From Catellatospora bangladeshensis (GTDB lineage Bacteria; Actinomycetota; Actinomycetes; Mycobacteriales; Micromonosporaceae), in the NCBI RefSeq assembly GCF_016862575.1, contig NZ_BONF01000025.1, positions 117,835-181,834 on the forward strand: DNA of 64,000 nucleotides, written 5' to 3'. The position numbers and the translations under genes were made by a program. The notes under the pieces are model-generated. The model was given only the letters and a program-made list of their open reading frames with translations, searched no databases and was not told the origin of the DNA. Below, one piece after another: positions 42,328 to 49,941 of this stretch (positions within the stretch are counted from its first letter, which is position 1; each line of letters begins with the position of its first letter).

Positions 42328-43938
42328 TCAGCCGGACCGGTGCGGGCCGTAGACCAGGCGGTGTCCGGTGCCGATGACCGTGCGGTAGAGGCCACCGGTG
42401 ACCGGCCGGGCGCGCGCGATCGCGGCCAGCGCCGCGTTGGCCCCCGGCCCGCCGTGCACACCGGGCCCCGGATGCGCCGACGCCCCCGCCAGGTAGAGCC
42501 GGTCGACGACCGTGTCCGAGCGGCCCAGGCCGGGCACGGGGCGCAGCATCAGCTGCTGCGCGATCGCCGCGGTGCCACCGCCCAGCGCACCGCCGACCAT
42601 GTTCGCGTTCTCGTTGGCGAGGTCCGCCGGGCCCTGCACGGACCGGCCGATGACGAGGTCGGCGAAGCCCGGCGCGGCCCCCGCGAGCAGCTGCTCGATG
42701 CGGTGCGCGTAGGCGGCGATCTCAGCGCTGTCCCGGTCGCACCCCGACAGGCGGCGCGGCAGATGCGTGTAGGCCCAGTACGTCTCCGTGCCCGGCGGTG
42801 ACCGCGTCGGGTCCACCCGGCTCATCTGGCCCGTGAGCAGGAACGGCACCTCGGGATCGTCCTCCACGGCCAGCGCCGCCGCCGAGCGGCTCAACCCGGC
42901 CAGGTCACCGCCCAGGTGCACGGTGCCGGCCAGCTCGGCGCCCCCGGCGGCCCACGGCACCGGCTCCCGCAGCGCCCAGTCCACCTTCACGGTGGGCCGG
43001 TCGTAGCGGAACACCTCCAGATCCGCCAGCAGGCGCGGCGGCAGGTATGCGGCGCCGACCAGGTCCCGGTACAGGCTGGGGGCGTCGACATCGGCCAGCA
43101 CCGCCCGCCGCGCCCGCCACGCGCGCCCGTCGTCGGTCAGCACGCCCAGCGCCCGCCCGTGCCCGACCACCACCCGGGTCACCCGCGCGCCGCACACCAG
43201 CTCGCCCCCGCGCGAGCGCAGCCGCCGCGCGAGCGCGTCGGTCAGCGCCTGCGCCCCGCCCTCCGGCGCCGGGAACCCGAACTGCTGGCCCAGCATGGCG
43301 AGCAGCCACCCGTACGCGCCCGAACCGGCCCCGTCGGGCCCGACGTCGGCGTGCATCGCGCAGCCGGTCAGCAGCAGCCTGGCCCCCTCCCCGCGGAACA
43401 GTTCCTGCCCCAGCTCGGTGACCGAGAGCGTCATCAGCCGGCCCAGGCGCAGCAGCCCGGCGGACCCGGCGCGCCGCAGCAGGCCGCCTGCCGCGCGCAC
43501 CGGCGGGAACGGCGTGAACATCGTCTCGATGACGGCGTCGGCGAGCCGCCGCCAGTGGGCGTACGCCACCAGCCACCGCTCGCCGTCACCGGCGGAGAAC
43601 TGCTCCACCGACTCGGCCGTGCGCAGGGGGTCCCGGTGCAGCAGCACGGACCGGCCGTCGGGCAGCACGTGCGCCAGCACCGCCGGGGCGTGCCGCCACA
43701 CCAGGCCGTGCCGCTCCAGCTCCAGCCCGGACAGGATCGGCGAGCACGCGGCGAACGGGTAGAAGGCACTGCACAGGTCGGCACGGAAGCCGGGTGCGGC
43801 GATGTCGGCGCTGCGTACCCCGCCGCCCGGGACGGCCGCCGCCTCCAGCAGCACCACGTCCCAGCCCGCGTCCGCCAGCACATTGGCCGCGACGAGCCCG
43901 TTCGGGCCCGCGCCCACCACTACGGCGTCGGCGTCCAC
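42328..43938 (-). CDS. Phytoene desaturase-like FAD-dependent oxidoreductase
   Basis: A 536-residue flavoprotein of the CrtI/PYROXD2-like group. The N-terminal Rossmann motif VVVGAGPNGLVAANVLADAG (7-26) binds FAD and is followed by LEAAAVPGGG. The C-terminal FAD signature LYLAGASAHPGPGVHGGPG is typical of CrtI-type enzymes. No carotenoid synthesis genes accompany it, so it is more likely one of the many uncharacterised desaturase-like oxidoreductases than a pigment enzyme. ATG 43938 fits the family N-terminus. It may form a two-gene unit with the small gene downstream. Confidence 0.82.
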   Translation of the reverse strand: MDADAVVVGAGPNGLVAANVLADAGWDVVLLEAAAVPGGGVRSADIAAPGFRADLCSAFYPFAACSPILSGLELERHGLVWRHAPAVLAHVLPDGRSVLLHRDPLRTAESVEQFSAGDGERWLVAYAHWRRLADAVIETMFTPFPPVRAAGGLLRRAGSAGLLRLGRLMTLSVTELGQELFRGEGARLLLTGCAMHADVGPDGAGSGAYGWLLAMLGQQFGFPAPEGGAQALTDALARRLRSRGGELVCGARVTRVVVGHGRALGVLTDDGRAWRARRAVLADVDAPSLYRDLVGAAYLPPRLLADLEVFRYDRPTVKVDWALREPVPWAAGGAELAGTVHLGGDLAGLSRSAAALAVEDDPEVPFLLTGQMSRVDPTRSPPGTETYWAYTHLPRRLSGCDRDSAEIAAYAHRIEQLLAGAAPGFADLVIGRSVQGPADLANENANMVGGALGGGTAAIAQQLMLRPVPGLGRSDTVVDRLYLAGASAHPGPGVHGGPGANAALAAIARARPVTGGLYRTVIGTGHRLVYGPHRSG

Positions 43939-44048
43939 CGGTGTTCCGTACCCAGGAACGAGCCCGGGGATGCCTGTCCGTTTGGGGGCGGGTCGCGGAC
44001 GGGTAGTGGTGCGGGATGCAGTGCACGCCTTGGAGGGGGTTGAACATC

Positions 44049-44591
44049 ATGGGACTGTGCAAGCGCATGTTCGTGCTGCTCGCGGCGCTGGCCGTGACGA
44101 TGGTCGGCGGCGCCGGCGCCGCGACGGCCGCGGTGCAGCCGTCGGAACAGGACAACTCGTGGATCGTCGCGGCGCACCAGGCGAACCTGGCGGAGATCGC
44201 CACGGGCAAGATGGCGCAGGACAAAGGCACCTCGGCGGTGGTCAAGGACCTCGGTGAACGGTTCGTGACCGACCACACCAAACTCGACGACTCGCTCAAG
44301 ACGCTGGCAGGCGATCTCAACGTGACGCTGCCGAACGAGCCGAACGCCGAGCAGAAGGCCGTCGCGCAGAAGCTCTCCGACACCGCGGCCGGGGCGGACT
44401 TCGACAAGATGTGGATCCAGCAGCAGCTGGCCGGGCACGCGAAGGTCATGACGGCCACCCAGCAGGAGATCGACAAGGGCGAGGCGGCCCAGGTCAAGCA
44501 GGCGGCCGAGCAGGCGCTGCCGATCATCAAGGCACACCACGAGGCGCTGATGAAGGCCGCGCCGAACTTCGGCGTCCAGCCCAGCCAGTAG
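44049..44591 (+). CDS. Secreted DUF4142 protein
   Basis: A 180-residue protein with a signal peptide (KRMFVLLAALAVTMVGGAGA, cleavage near TAAVQ) and one DUF4142 domain. DUF4142 proteins are ferritin-like helical bundles of unknown role, often exported. Typical phrases are DNSWIVAAHQANLAEIATGK, VKDLGERFVTDHTKLDDSLK, MWIQQQLAGHAKVM and a final HHEALMKA. The ATG at 44049 lies 9 nt after a long G-rich GGAGGGGG site. A strong terminator follows. Confidence 0.88.
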   Translation: MGLCKRMFVLLAALAVTMVGGAGAATAAVQPSEQDNSWIVAAHQANLAEIATGKMAQDKGTSAVVKDLGERFVTDHTKLDDSLKTLAGDLNVTLPNEPNAEQKAVAQKLSDTAAGADFDKMWIQQQLAGHAKVMTATQQEIDKGEAAQVKQAAEQALPIIKAHHEALMKAAPNFGVQPSQ

Positions 44592-44602
44592 CGCGAACGA
44601 TC

Positions 44603-44636
44603 GAAGCTCCCGTCCTGGTCACCAGGCGGGAGCTTC
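44603..44636. terminator. Bidirectional hairpin terminator
   Basis: GAAGCTCCCG (44603-44612) pairs with CGGGAGCTTC (44627-44636), and an inner CCTGG/CCAGG stem closes a 3-nt loop. It lies between the DUF4142 stop and the convergent SDR gene and overlaps the SDR stop codon (44635-44637). Confidence 0.9.
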
Positions 44637-45609
44637 AGCTGTGGGTTCCGGCGCCGTTGAGGTGGTGGCGTACCTTCGCCAGCGCCGCGCTCGGGAGGGT
44701 GGCCAGCGTGGCCGGGGTGAGCCGCCACCCGCCCTCGACCTCACGCGGGACCTCGACGGGCTCGAACAGGTTGCCGTCGGACGGCGGCTCGGGGCGGCCG
44801 AACTGGGCGAGCTGCCCGTACAGCGAGAGCAGGCGCTCGGCCAGCGCCGGAGCCAGCCGCCACTGCCACATCACGGTCGAGGCCGCCCGGCCGACGAAGC
44901 TCTGCCGCCGGGGGTGCTCCAGCAGCCGCACGATCCGGTCGGCCACCTCCTGCGGCGGGCTCAGCGGCCGCGGCGGCAGGACCTGGCGGCCCATCTGGTT
45001 CGCGGCCCACGCGAACAGGGGCGTGTCCAGCGAGCCCGGCAGCACCGTGCACACGGACACCTCGTCCACGCCGTCGGCCCGCAGCTCCTGCCGCAGGCTG
45101 TCGGCCATGCCCTGCACCGCGTGCTTGGCCATGATGTACGCCCCCAGGTAAGGCAGCGACACCTCGGACAGCACCGAGCCGACGACGACCAGCACCCCTC
45201 CCCCGGCGGCGCGCAGCCGCGGCACCGCGGCCCTGGCCCCGTGCAGGTAGCCGAACACGTCCACGTCGATGGTGCGGCGCACCTGGTCCAGCGGCAGGTC
45301 GAGCAGGCGGCCGTACAGGGCCACCCCGGCGTTGTTGATCCAGGCGTCGATGTGGCCGAAGCGCTCCTGGGCGGCCTCGGCCAGCCGCTCCACGGCGTCG
45401 GGGTCGGAGGTGTCGGTCGGCACCTCCAGCACGTCGGCGCCCAGCTGCCGGCACTGCTCGCCGATCTGGGCCAGGCCGCGCGGGCTGCGGGCGGCCAAGA
45501 CGAGTTGCGCACCCCGGCAGGCCAGGGTCAGGGACGTGGCGGCGCCGACCCCGCTGGAGGCGCCGGTGATCACGACGGTGGACTCGATGATCGATCTGGT
45601 CAGCGGCAT
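44635..45609 (-). CDS. SDR family oxidoreductase, long form
   Basis: A 324-residue short-chain dehydrogenase. The cofactor loop is TGASSGVGAA (15-24), the structural motif is NNAG, and the catalytic motif is YIMAK, all intact. The C-terminal extension of about 75 residues (after the PPRPLSPPQEV region) is longer than in the classical 250-residue form and resembles that of actinobacterial SDRs annotated as dehydrogenase/reductase of unknown substrate. The stop codon lies in the terminator shared with the convergent gene. The MFS gene is 50 nt upstream on the same strand. Confidence 0.86.
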   Translation of the reverse strand: MPLTRSIIESTVVITGASSGVGAATSLTLACRGAQLVLAARSPRGLAQIGEQCRQLGADVLEVPTDTSDPDAVERLAEAAQERFGHIDAWINNAGVALYGRLLDLPLDQVRRTIDVDVFGYLHGARAAVPRLRAAGGGVLVVVGSVLSEVSLPYLGAYIMAKHAVQGMADSLRQELRADGVDEVSVCTVLPGSLDTPLFAWAANQMGRQVLPPRPLSPPQEVADRIVRLLEHPRRQSFVGRAASTVMWQWRLAPALAERLLSLYGQLAQFGRPEPPSDGNLFEPVEVPREVEGGWRLTPATLATLPSAALAKVRHHLNGAGTHS

Positions 45610-45659
45610 CCGCTACCAGTACCCGTCCGAGCTGCGGCTACACGGCCGGGGCGGGGTGA

Positions 45660-46937
45660 TCAGGCGGTGGCGGGCACGGGCCGGCCGAGCGTGGCGCGCA
45701 GGGTGAGCCGCAGCTGGCGGCCGCGCAGCGGCAGCCCGGCCCGCCGGGCCATGGCCGCCCCGGCCGCCGCCGAGGCCAGCACGGTGGCCACTCCGGCGAG
45801 CACCAGCGCGGTGCGGGCTCCGGCCTGCTCGGACAGCAGGCCGAGCAGCGGCGCTCCGGCCGCGCCCGCCACGGAGCTGGTCATGGCGAGCGCGGCGAGC
45901 ACCCGCCCGCGCATGTCGGCGCGGGTGTCCAGCTGCACCCGGGTGGCCACGGTGGTGTCGATGAGCACCGCGCCCGCCGCGATGGGCAGCATGGCCAGGG
46001 CGAAGCTCCAGGTGTGCGGGGCGAGGCCGGCCAGCACCTGCAGCACGCTGGTGACCAGGCCCGCGCCGATGAGGGTGCGGTAGCCCAGGGCCGGGCGGCG
46101 GGCGGCGAGGAAGCCGCCGACGACGGTGCCGGCGGCGAAGACGGTGGAGAGCATGGCGTAGCCGCCCGCGCCCGCGTGCAGCGGGCCGTCGCTCATCGCG
46201 GCCATGGTGACCTGGTAGTTGCGGCCGAGGCTGCCCAGCACCAGGGCCAGCCCGAGGGTGATCAGGACCATCGGCTGGCGCAGCAGGTACGCGAGCGCGC
46301 CGCCGCGCGCCTTCGGGGCCGTGTCCACGGCCGGGGCCTGGAGCGGGTGCAGGTCGCGGGGGCGGATGGCGAGCACCGCGAGGACCACGGCGGCGAAGCT
46401 GAGCGCGTTCGCGCCGAACAGCACGGCGGGGCCCGCGGCGGCGACGACCACGCCGCCCAGGCTCATGCCGAGGATCCGGCCGAGCGAGCTGACCAGGGAG
46501 CCCAGGGACAGCGCGTTGCCGAGCGCGGACTGCGGCACGGTGGTGGCGGCGAAGCGGCCCATGACCGGGCCCTCCAGCGCGGCCACCGCGCCGCCGAGCA
46601 CCGAGACGGCGTACACGAGCGCGAGGTCGCCGCCGGACGGGCTCCAGGCGATCAGCGCGAGGGCTGCGGCTAGCCCGGCGTGGGCGAGCTGGGTGGCGAT
46701 GAGCAGCGGCCGCACCGGCAGCCGGTCGGCGAGCATGCCGCCCAGGCCGCCGAGGACCAGCACGGGCAGGGTCTGCAGCATGATCGCGGCGCCCATGCGG
46801 GCGGCCGAGCCGGTCTCCTGCAGGACGTACCAGTTGACGCCGAGCACCTGCATCCAGGTGCCGACGACGGAGACCAGACACGCGCCGGTCCAGACGCGGA
46901 AGCCGCGGTGGCGCAGCGCGGCGAAGGTCGACTGCAC
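45660..46937 (-). CDS. MFS transporter (EntS/MFS_3-like)
   Basis: A 425-residue transporter with about twelve hydrophobic segments. Motif A-like GGLGGMLADRLPVRPLL lies between helices 2 and 3. A repeated gene family resemblance (MFS_3) suggests export of a hydrophobic small molecule or siderophore-like compound, but no such pathway is adjacent. GTG 46937 was taken as the start; the ribosome-binding site (AGAAGGG) is rather far upstream. Two AGTGTGCA direct repeats at 46977 and 46993 lie upstream and could be an operator. Confidence 0.85.
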   Translation of the reverse strand: MQSTFAALRHRGFRVWTGACLVSVVGTWMQVLGVNWYVLQETGSAARMGAAIMLQTLPVLVLGGLGGMLADRLPVRPLLIATQLAHAGLAAALALIAWSPSGGDLALVYAVSVLGGAVAALEGPVMGRFAATTVPQSALGNALSLGSLVSSLGRILGMSLGGVVVAAAGPAVLFGANALSFAAVVLAVLAIRPRDLHPLQAPAVDTAPKARGGALAYLLRQPMVLITLGLALVLGSLGRNYQVTMAAMSDGPLHAGAGGYAMLSTVFAAGTVVGGFLAARRPALGYRTLIGAGLVTSVLQVLAGLAPHTWSFALAMLPIAAGAVLIDTTVATRVQLDTRADMRGRVLAALAMTSSVAGAAGAPLLGLLSEQAGARTALVLAGVATVLASAAAGAAMARRAGLPLRGRQLRLTLRATLGRPVPATA

Positions 46938-47039
46938 AGCTTTGTGCCCTTCTCACCGGGGGTGGGCGGAAGGGCAAGTGTGCAAGTGCGTCAGTGTGCA
47001 CGGGCCCGACAGTGACCCGGTTCACGCCCCGCGGGAGGT

Positions 47040-48155
47040 TTAAACGCGCTGGTCAGGACGTTCGGACGAGTCCCGGTGAGCTGCGCGGCGGGCGCCGGTG
47101 ACCATACGGGCGCCGCGGGCGGCGAACCAGCCGCGCAGCCAGTGGTAGGTGGCCACGGGCGGGATGAGCACGCTGGTGGCGATCATGGTGAGGCGCTCGG
47201 CGGCCTGCGGCGGCCCGGGACGGATACGCGCGAGCGCGAACTCCCCCGTGCCCGCCGCCCAGCCCAGGGTGCTCGCCGCGCAGGTCGCGGCGGCGGCGCG
47301 CCGGATCGCCGGGCGGCGGGTCAGCGCGGTCACCGCCCCGCAGGCCACGGCCAGCACACCGAGTGCGGTGATGGCGGTGTGCCGGGTGCGGCGGCCGCGC
47401 GGCACTTCCAGCAGCTGCCGCCAGCGCGGGCCGTACAGGCGGCGCAGCAGCGCGTCGTCGGCGTTGCCGCGCTGGGTGCGCACGCTGACCCAGCGGTCCT
47501 CGGGGCGCACCGGGTGGCGCACCCGGCGCATCCCGTGGCGCAGCTGCCAGCCCGCGGCGCGGACCCGGAACGCCAGCTCGGCGTCCTCCCGGTAGGCGCG
47601 CGGGAAGCGCTCGTCGAAGCCGCCGGCGGCGGCCAGCGCGTCGCGGCGGTAGGCCATGTCGGCGGTGATCCAGCGGCCGGTCTCCAGGCCGGCGGTGCAG
47701 CGCTCCCAGTCGGTGGGCCGCCGGTCGTGCGGCAGCGGCACCTCGATCCGCCCCAGCACCCCGCCGATCAGGTCAGGTGCGGTCAGGTCGTGCAGCAGCG
47801 CGCGCAGCCAGCCGGGGCGCGGCAGCACGTCGTCGTCGAGGAAGGCCACCCACGGGTGGCGTGCGTTCCGCCAGCCGACGTTGCGGGCGGCGGCCGGGCC
47901 CGCGCCCCTGCCTGCCAGCACGCGGGTGCGCGCCCGCAGCGCCGGGGGCACGGTGACCTCGACCGGCCGGTCCCGCACGATCACCAGCTCGACGGGCGCA
48001 CCGTCGCCGACCTCCCGGGCCAGGATGCGCAGCAGCGCGTCGAGGCTCGGCCGCCCGACGGTCGGGATCACGATGCTGACCCCGCCGCCGGGCGGCGACC
48101 ACGGCAGGCCGCCGCCGCTGACCGGGCGCACCAGGTGCGGATGCACGGTGTTCAC
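47040..48155 (-). CDS. GT2 family glycosyltransferase with C-terminal membrane helices
   Basis: A 371-residue glycosyltransferase. The GT-A fold starts at VSIVIPTVGRP (about 24), with the metal-binding AFLDDDVLPRPGW motif and a nucleotide-sugar region GGFDERFPRAYREDAELAFR. The C-terminus after about residue 250 has weak hydrophobic segments (ITALGVLAVACGAVTAL, MIATSVLIPPVATYHW), suggesting membrane association. GTG 48155 overlaps the carbamoyltransferase stop (GTGA), so the two genes are translationally coupled. With that gene, and divergent from the heptose operon, it probably adds a sugar in the same glycan. Confidence 0.85.
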   Translation of the reverse strand: MNTVHPHLVRPVSGGGLPWSPPGGGVSIVIPTVGRPSLDALLRILAREVGDGAPVELVIVRDRPVEVTVPPALRARTRVLAGRGAGPAAARNVGWRNARHPWVAFLDDDVLPRPGWLRALLHDLTAPDLIGGVLGRIEVPLPHDRRPTDWERCTAGLETGRWITADMAYRRDALAAAGGFDERFPRAYREDAELAFRVRAAGWQLRHGMRRVRHPVRPEDRWVSVRTQRGNADDALLRRLYGPRWRQLLEVPRGRRTRHTAITALGVLAVACGAVTALTRRPAIRRAAAATCAASTLGWAAGTGEFALARIRPGPPQAAERLTMIATSVLIPPVATYHWLRGWFAARGARMVTGARRAAHRDSSERPDQRV

Positions 48156-49810
48156 CCCCCGCCGAACGCCGCGGCGCGGCGCACCGTGTACGGGCCGAGC
48201 ACGAGCAGGGCCACCGGCGCCGCCCCGAACAGCTCCATGGCCTGGCGGGGCGTGTCGACGATGGGCTGCCCGGCGATGTTGAGCGACGTGTTGACCAGCA
48301 CCGGCAGCCCGGTGCGGCGGTCGAACTCGGCCAGCACCGAGGCCATGCGCGGCTCGGCGGCCGGGTCGACCGTCTGCACCCGGGCGGTGCCGTCGACGTG
48401 CACCACGGCCGGGATGCGCTCCCGCCAGCCGTCCCGGACCCGGTGCGTGAACAGCATGTACGGGCTGGGCAGCTGCCCCTCGAAGATCTCCGCGGCGCGT
48501 CCGGCCAGCACCATCGGGGCCACCGGGCGGAAGTGCTCGCGGCCCTTGATGTCGTTGAGCCGGGCGGTGGTGGCCGGGTCGCCCGGGTTGGCCAGCAGCG
48601 AGCGGTGGCCCAGCGCCCGGGGGCCGTACTCGGCGCGCCCGTCGTACCAGGCGACCACGCCGTTGCCCGCCAGCACCTGTGCCACGACGGCGGCCAGGTC
48701 GGCGGGGCGGTCGTAGGGCAGCGCGGCGCGGATCAGCTCCGCCTCCAGCTCGGCGTCGGGGAAGCCCCGGCCGAGGTCCGCGCCGGGCATGGGCTCGGGC
48801 AGCACGTCGGTCTCTGCGCTCAGGTGCAGGGCGGCGCCCAGCGCGGTGCCCGCGTCGCCCGCGGCGGGCTGGACCCATACCCGCTGATAGGGCCCTTGCT
48901 CGGCGAGGCGGGCGTTGGCGACGCAGTTGAGGGCGACGCCGCCCGCCATCGCGAGCCGGGCCGGGCCGCCGGCCGCGTCGTGCAGCCAGGCGGCCAGTTC
49001 CAGGAGGACCTCCTCCAGGCGGCGCTGGACGCTGGCGGCGAGGTCGGCGTGCTCGGGGTCGAGCCGGTCGTCCTCGCCGTGCCGTGGCTTGGCCAGCGCG
49101 GCCCAGTCCACGGCCGCGACCCGGAAGCCGCCGTCGGCCGTGGTCTGCACCAGCTCGCGGAACAGCGGCAGGAAGCGCGGCTGGCCGTAGGAGGCCAGGG
49201 CCATCACCTTGTACTCGTCGCTGGAGCGCAGGAAGCCCAGGTGGGCGGTCAGGTCCTCGTAGAGCAGGCCGAGCGAGTGGGGCAGCCGCTGCCCGGCCAG
49301 CACCTCCAGCCGCCCATGCCGGTAGCGCCCGGCCAGGTGGCTGGCGGCCTCGCCGCGCCCGTCGAGGACCAGCACGGCGATGTCCTCGTCCGGCGGGTAC
49401 GGCGCGGCCAGCGCGGCCGAGGCGGCATGCGCGACGTGGTGGGGCACGAACCGGACGGCGGCCGGGTCGAGGCCCGGCAGCGCCTCGGCGAGGAACGCCG
49501 GGGCGCGGCGGGCGTAGTCCTGGCGCAGCCAGTCCCAGGGGTCGTCCAGGCCCAGCTCGTCCGCGGGCGCGCACCGGCCCGGGTCGAAGGAGTAGCCGAC
49601 CGCGTCCAGCTCGTCCGCGCCGATGCCCGCCTCGTCGAGGCACCAGCGGGCCGACAGCACCGGCAGCTCCCAGGCGGAGAACGGCACCGGCCGCTTTCCG
49701 TGCTTGCGGCGGCTGAAGCGCTCCTCCTCGGCGGCCGCGACGGTCGTCCCGTCCACCACCAGGGCCGCCGCCGGGTCGTGGAACACCGCGTTGATCCCGA
49801 GCACCTTCAT
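48152..49810 (-). CDS. NodU/CmcH-family O-carbamoyltransferase
   Basis: A 552-residue enzyme that transfers a carbamoyl group from carbamoyl phosphate to a hydroxyl, often of a sugar. The N-terminal Carbam_trans_N domain shows LGINAVFHDPAAALV, ERFSRRKHGKRPVPF, HHVAHAASAAL and LDGRGEAAS. The C-terminal part has AMAGGVALNCVANARL, GDAGTALGAAL, EYGPRALGHRSLLANP and VNTSLNIAGQPI. ATG 49810 starts directly at the family N-terminus; a longer upstream frame has no match. Its placement with GT2 and the heptose genes suggests carbamoylation of a sugar, perhaps heptose. The direct partner is inferred from position. Confidence 0.92.
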   Translation of the reverse strand: MKVLGINAVFHDPAAALVVDGTTVAAAEEERFSRRKHGKRPVPFSAWELPVLSARWCLDEAGIGADELDAVGYSFDPGRCAPADELGLDDPWDWLRQDYARRAPAFLAEALPGLDPAAVRFVPHHVAHAASAALAAPYPPDEDIAVLVLDGRGEAASHLAGRYRHGRLEVLAGQRLPHSLGLLYEDLTAHLGFLRSSDEYKVMALASYGQPRFLPLFRELVQTTADGGFRVAAVDWAALAKPRHGEDDRLDPEHADLAASVQRRLEEVLLELAAWLHDAAGGPARLAMAGGVALNCVANARLAEQGPYQRVWVQPAAGDAGTALGAALHLSAETDVLPEPMPGADLGRGFPDAELEAELIRAALPYDRPADLAAVVAQVLAGNGVVAWYDGRAEYGPRALGHRSLLANPGDPATTARLNDIKGREHFRPVAPMVLAGRAAEIFEGQLPSPYMLFTHRVRDGWRERIPAVVHVDGTARVQTVDPAAEPRMASVLAEFDRRTGLPVLVNTSLNIAGQPIVDTPRQAMELFGAAPVALLVLGPYTVRRAAAFGGG

Positions 49811-49861
49811 GAGGCCACCCGTTCCCCGGCAGAAGTCCGGCCAATCCGACTTCTTACGCGA

Positions 49862-49878
49862 ATCTCCTGCCAGGAGAT
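49862..49878. promoter_or_regulatory. Palindrome in the divergent promoter of the heptose locus
   Basis: ATCTCCTGCCAGGAGAT has perfect 7-bp arms around GCC. Further CTCC...GGAG dyads follow at about 49883-49918. It lies between the divergent carbamoyltransferase and heptose operons, where an operator controlling both would sit. Confidence 0.5.
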
Positions 49879-49941
49879 CTTTCTCCTCGTCGGAGTGCGG
49901 CAATCTCCAGCGAGGAGTTTCCGGCCTTTCCGGCGCACCAC

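Noticed and set aside
42186..42461. Reverse-strand frame overlapping the end of the phytoene-desaturase-like gene
   Set aside because: It is mostly a shifted reading of the real oxidoreductase and the small downstream gene.
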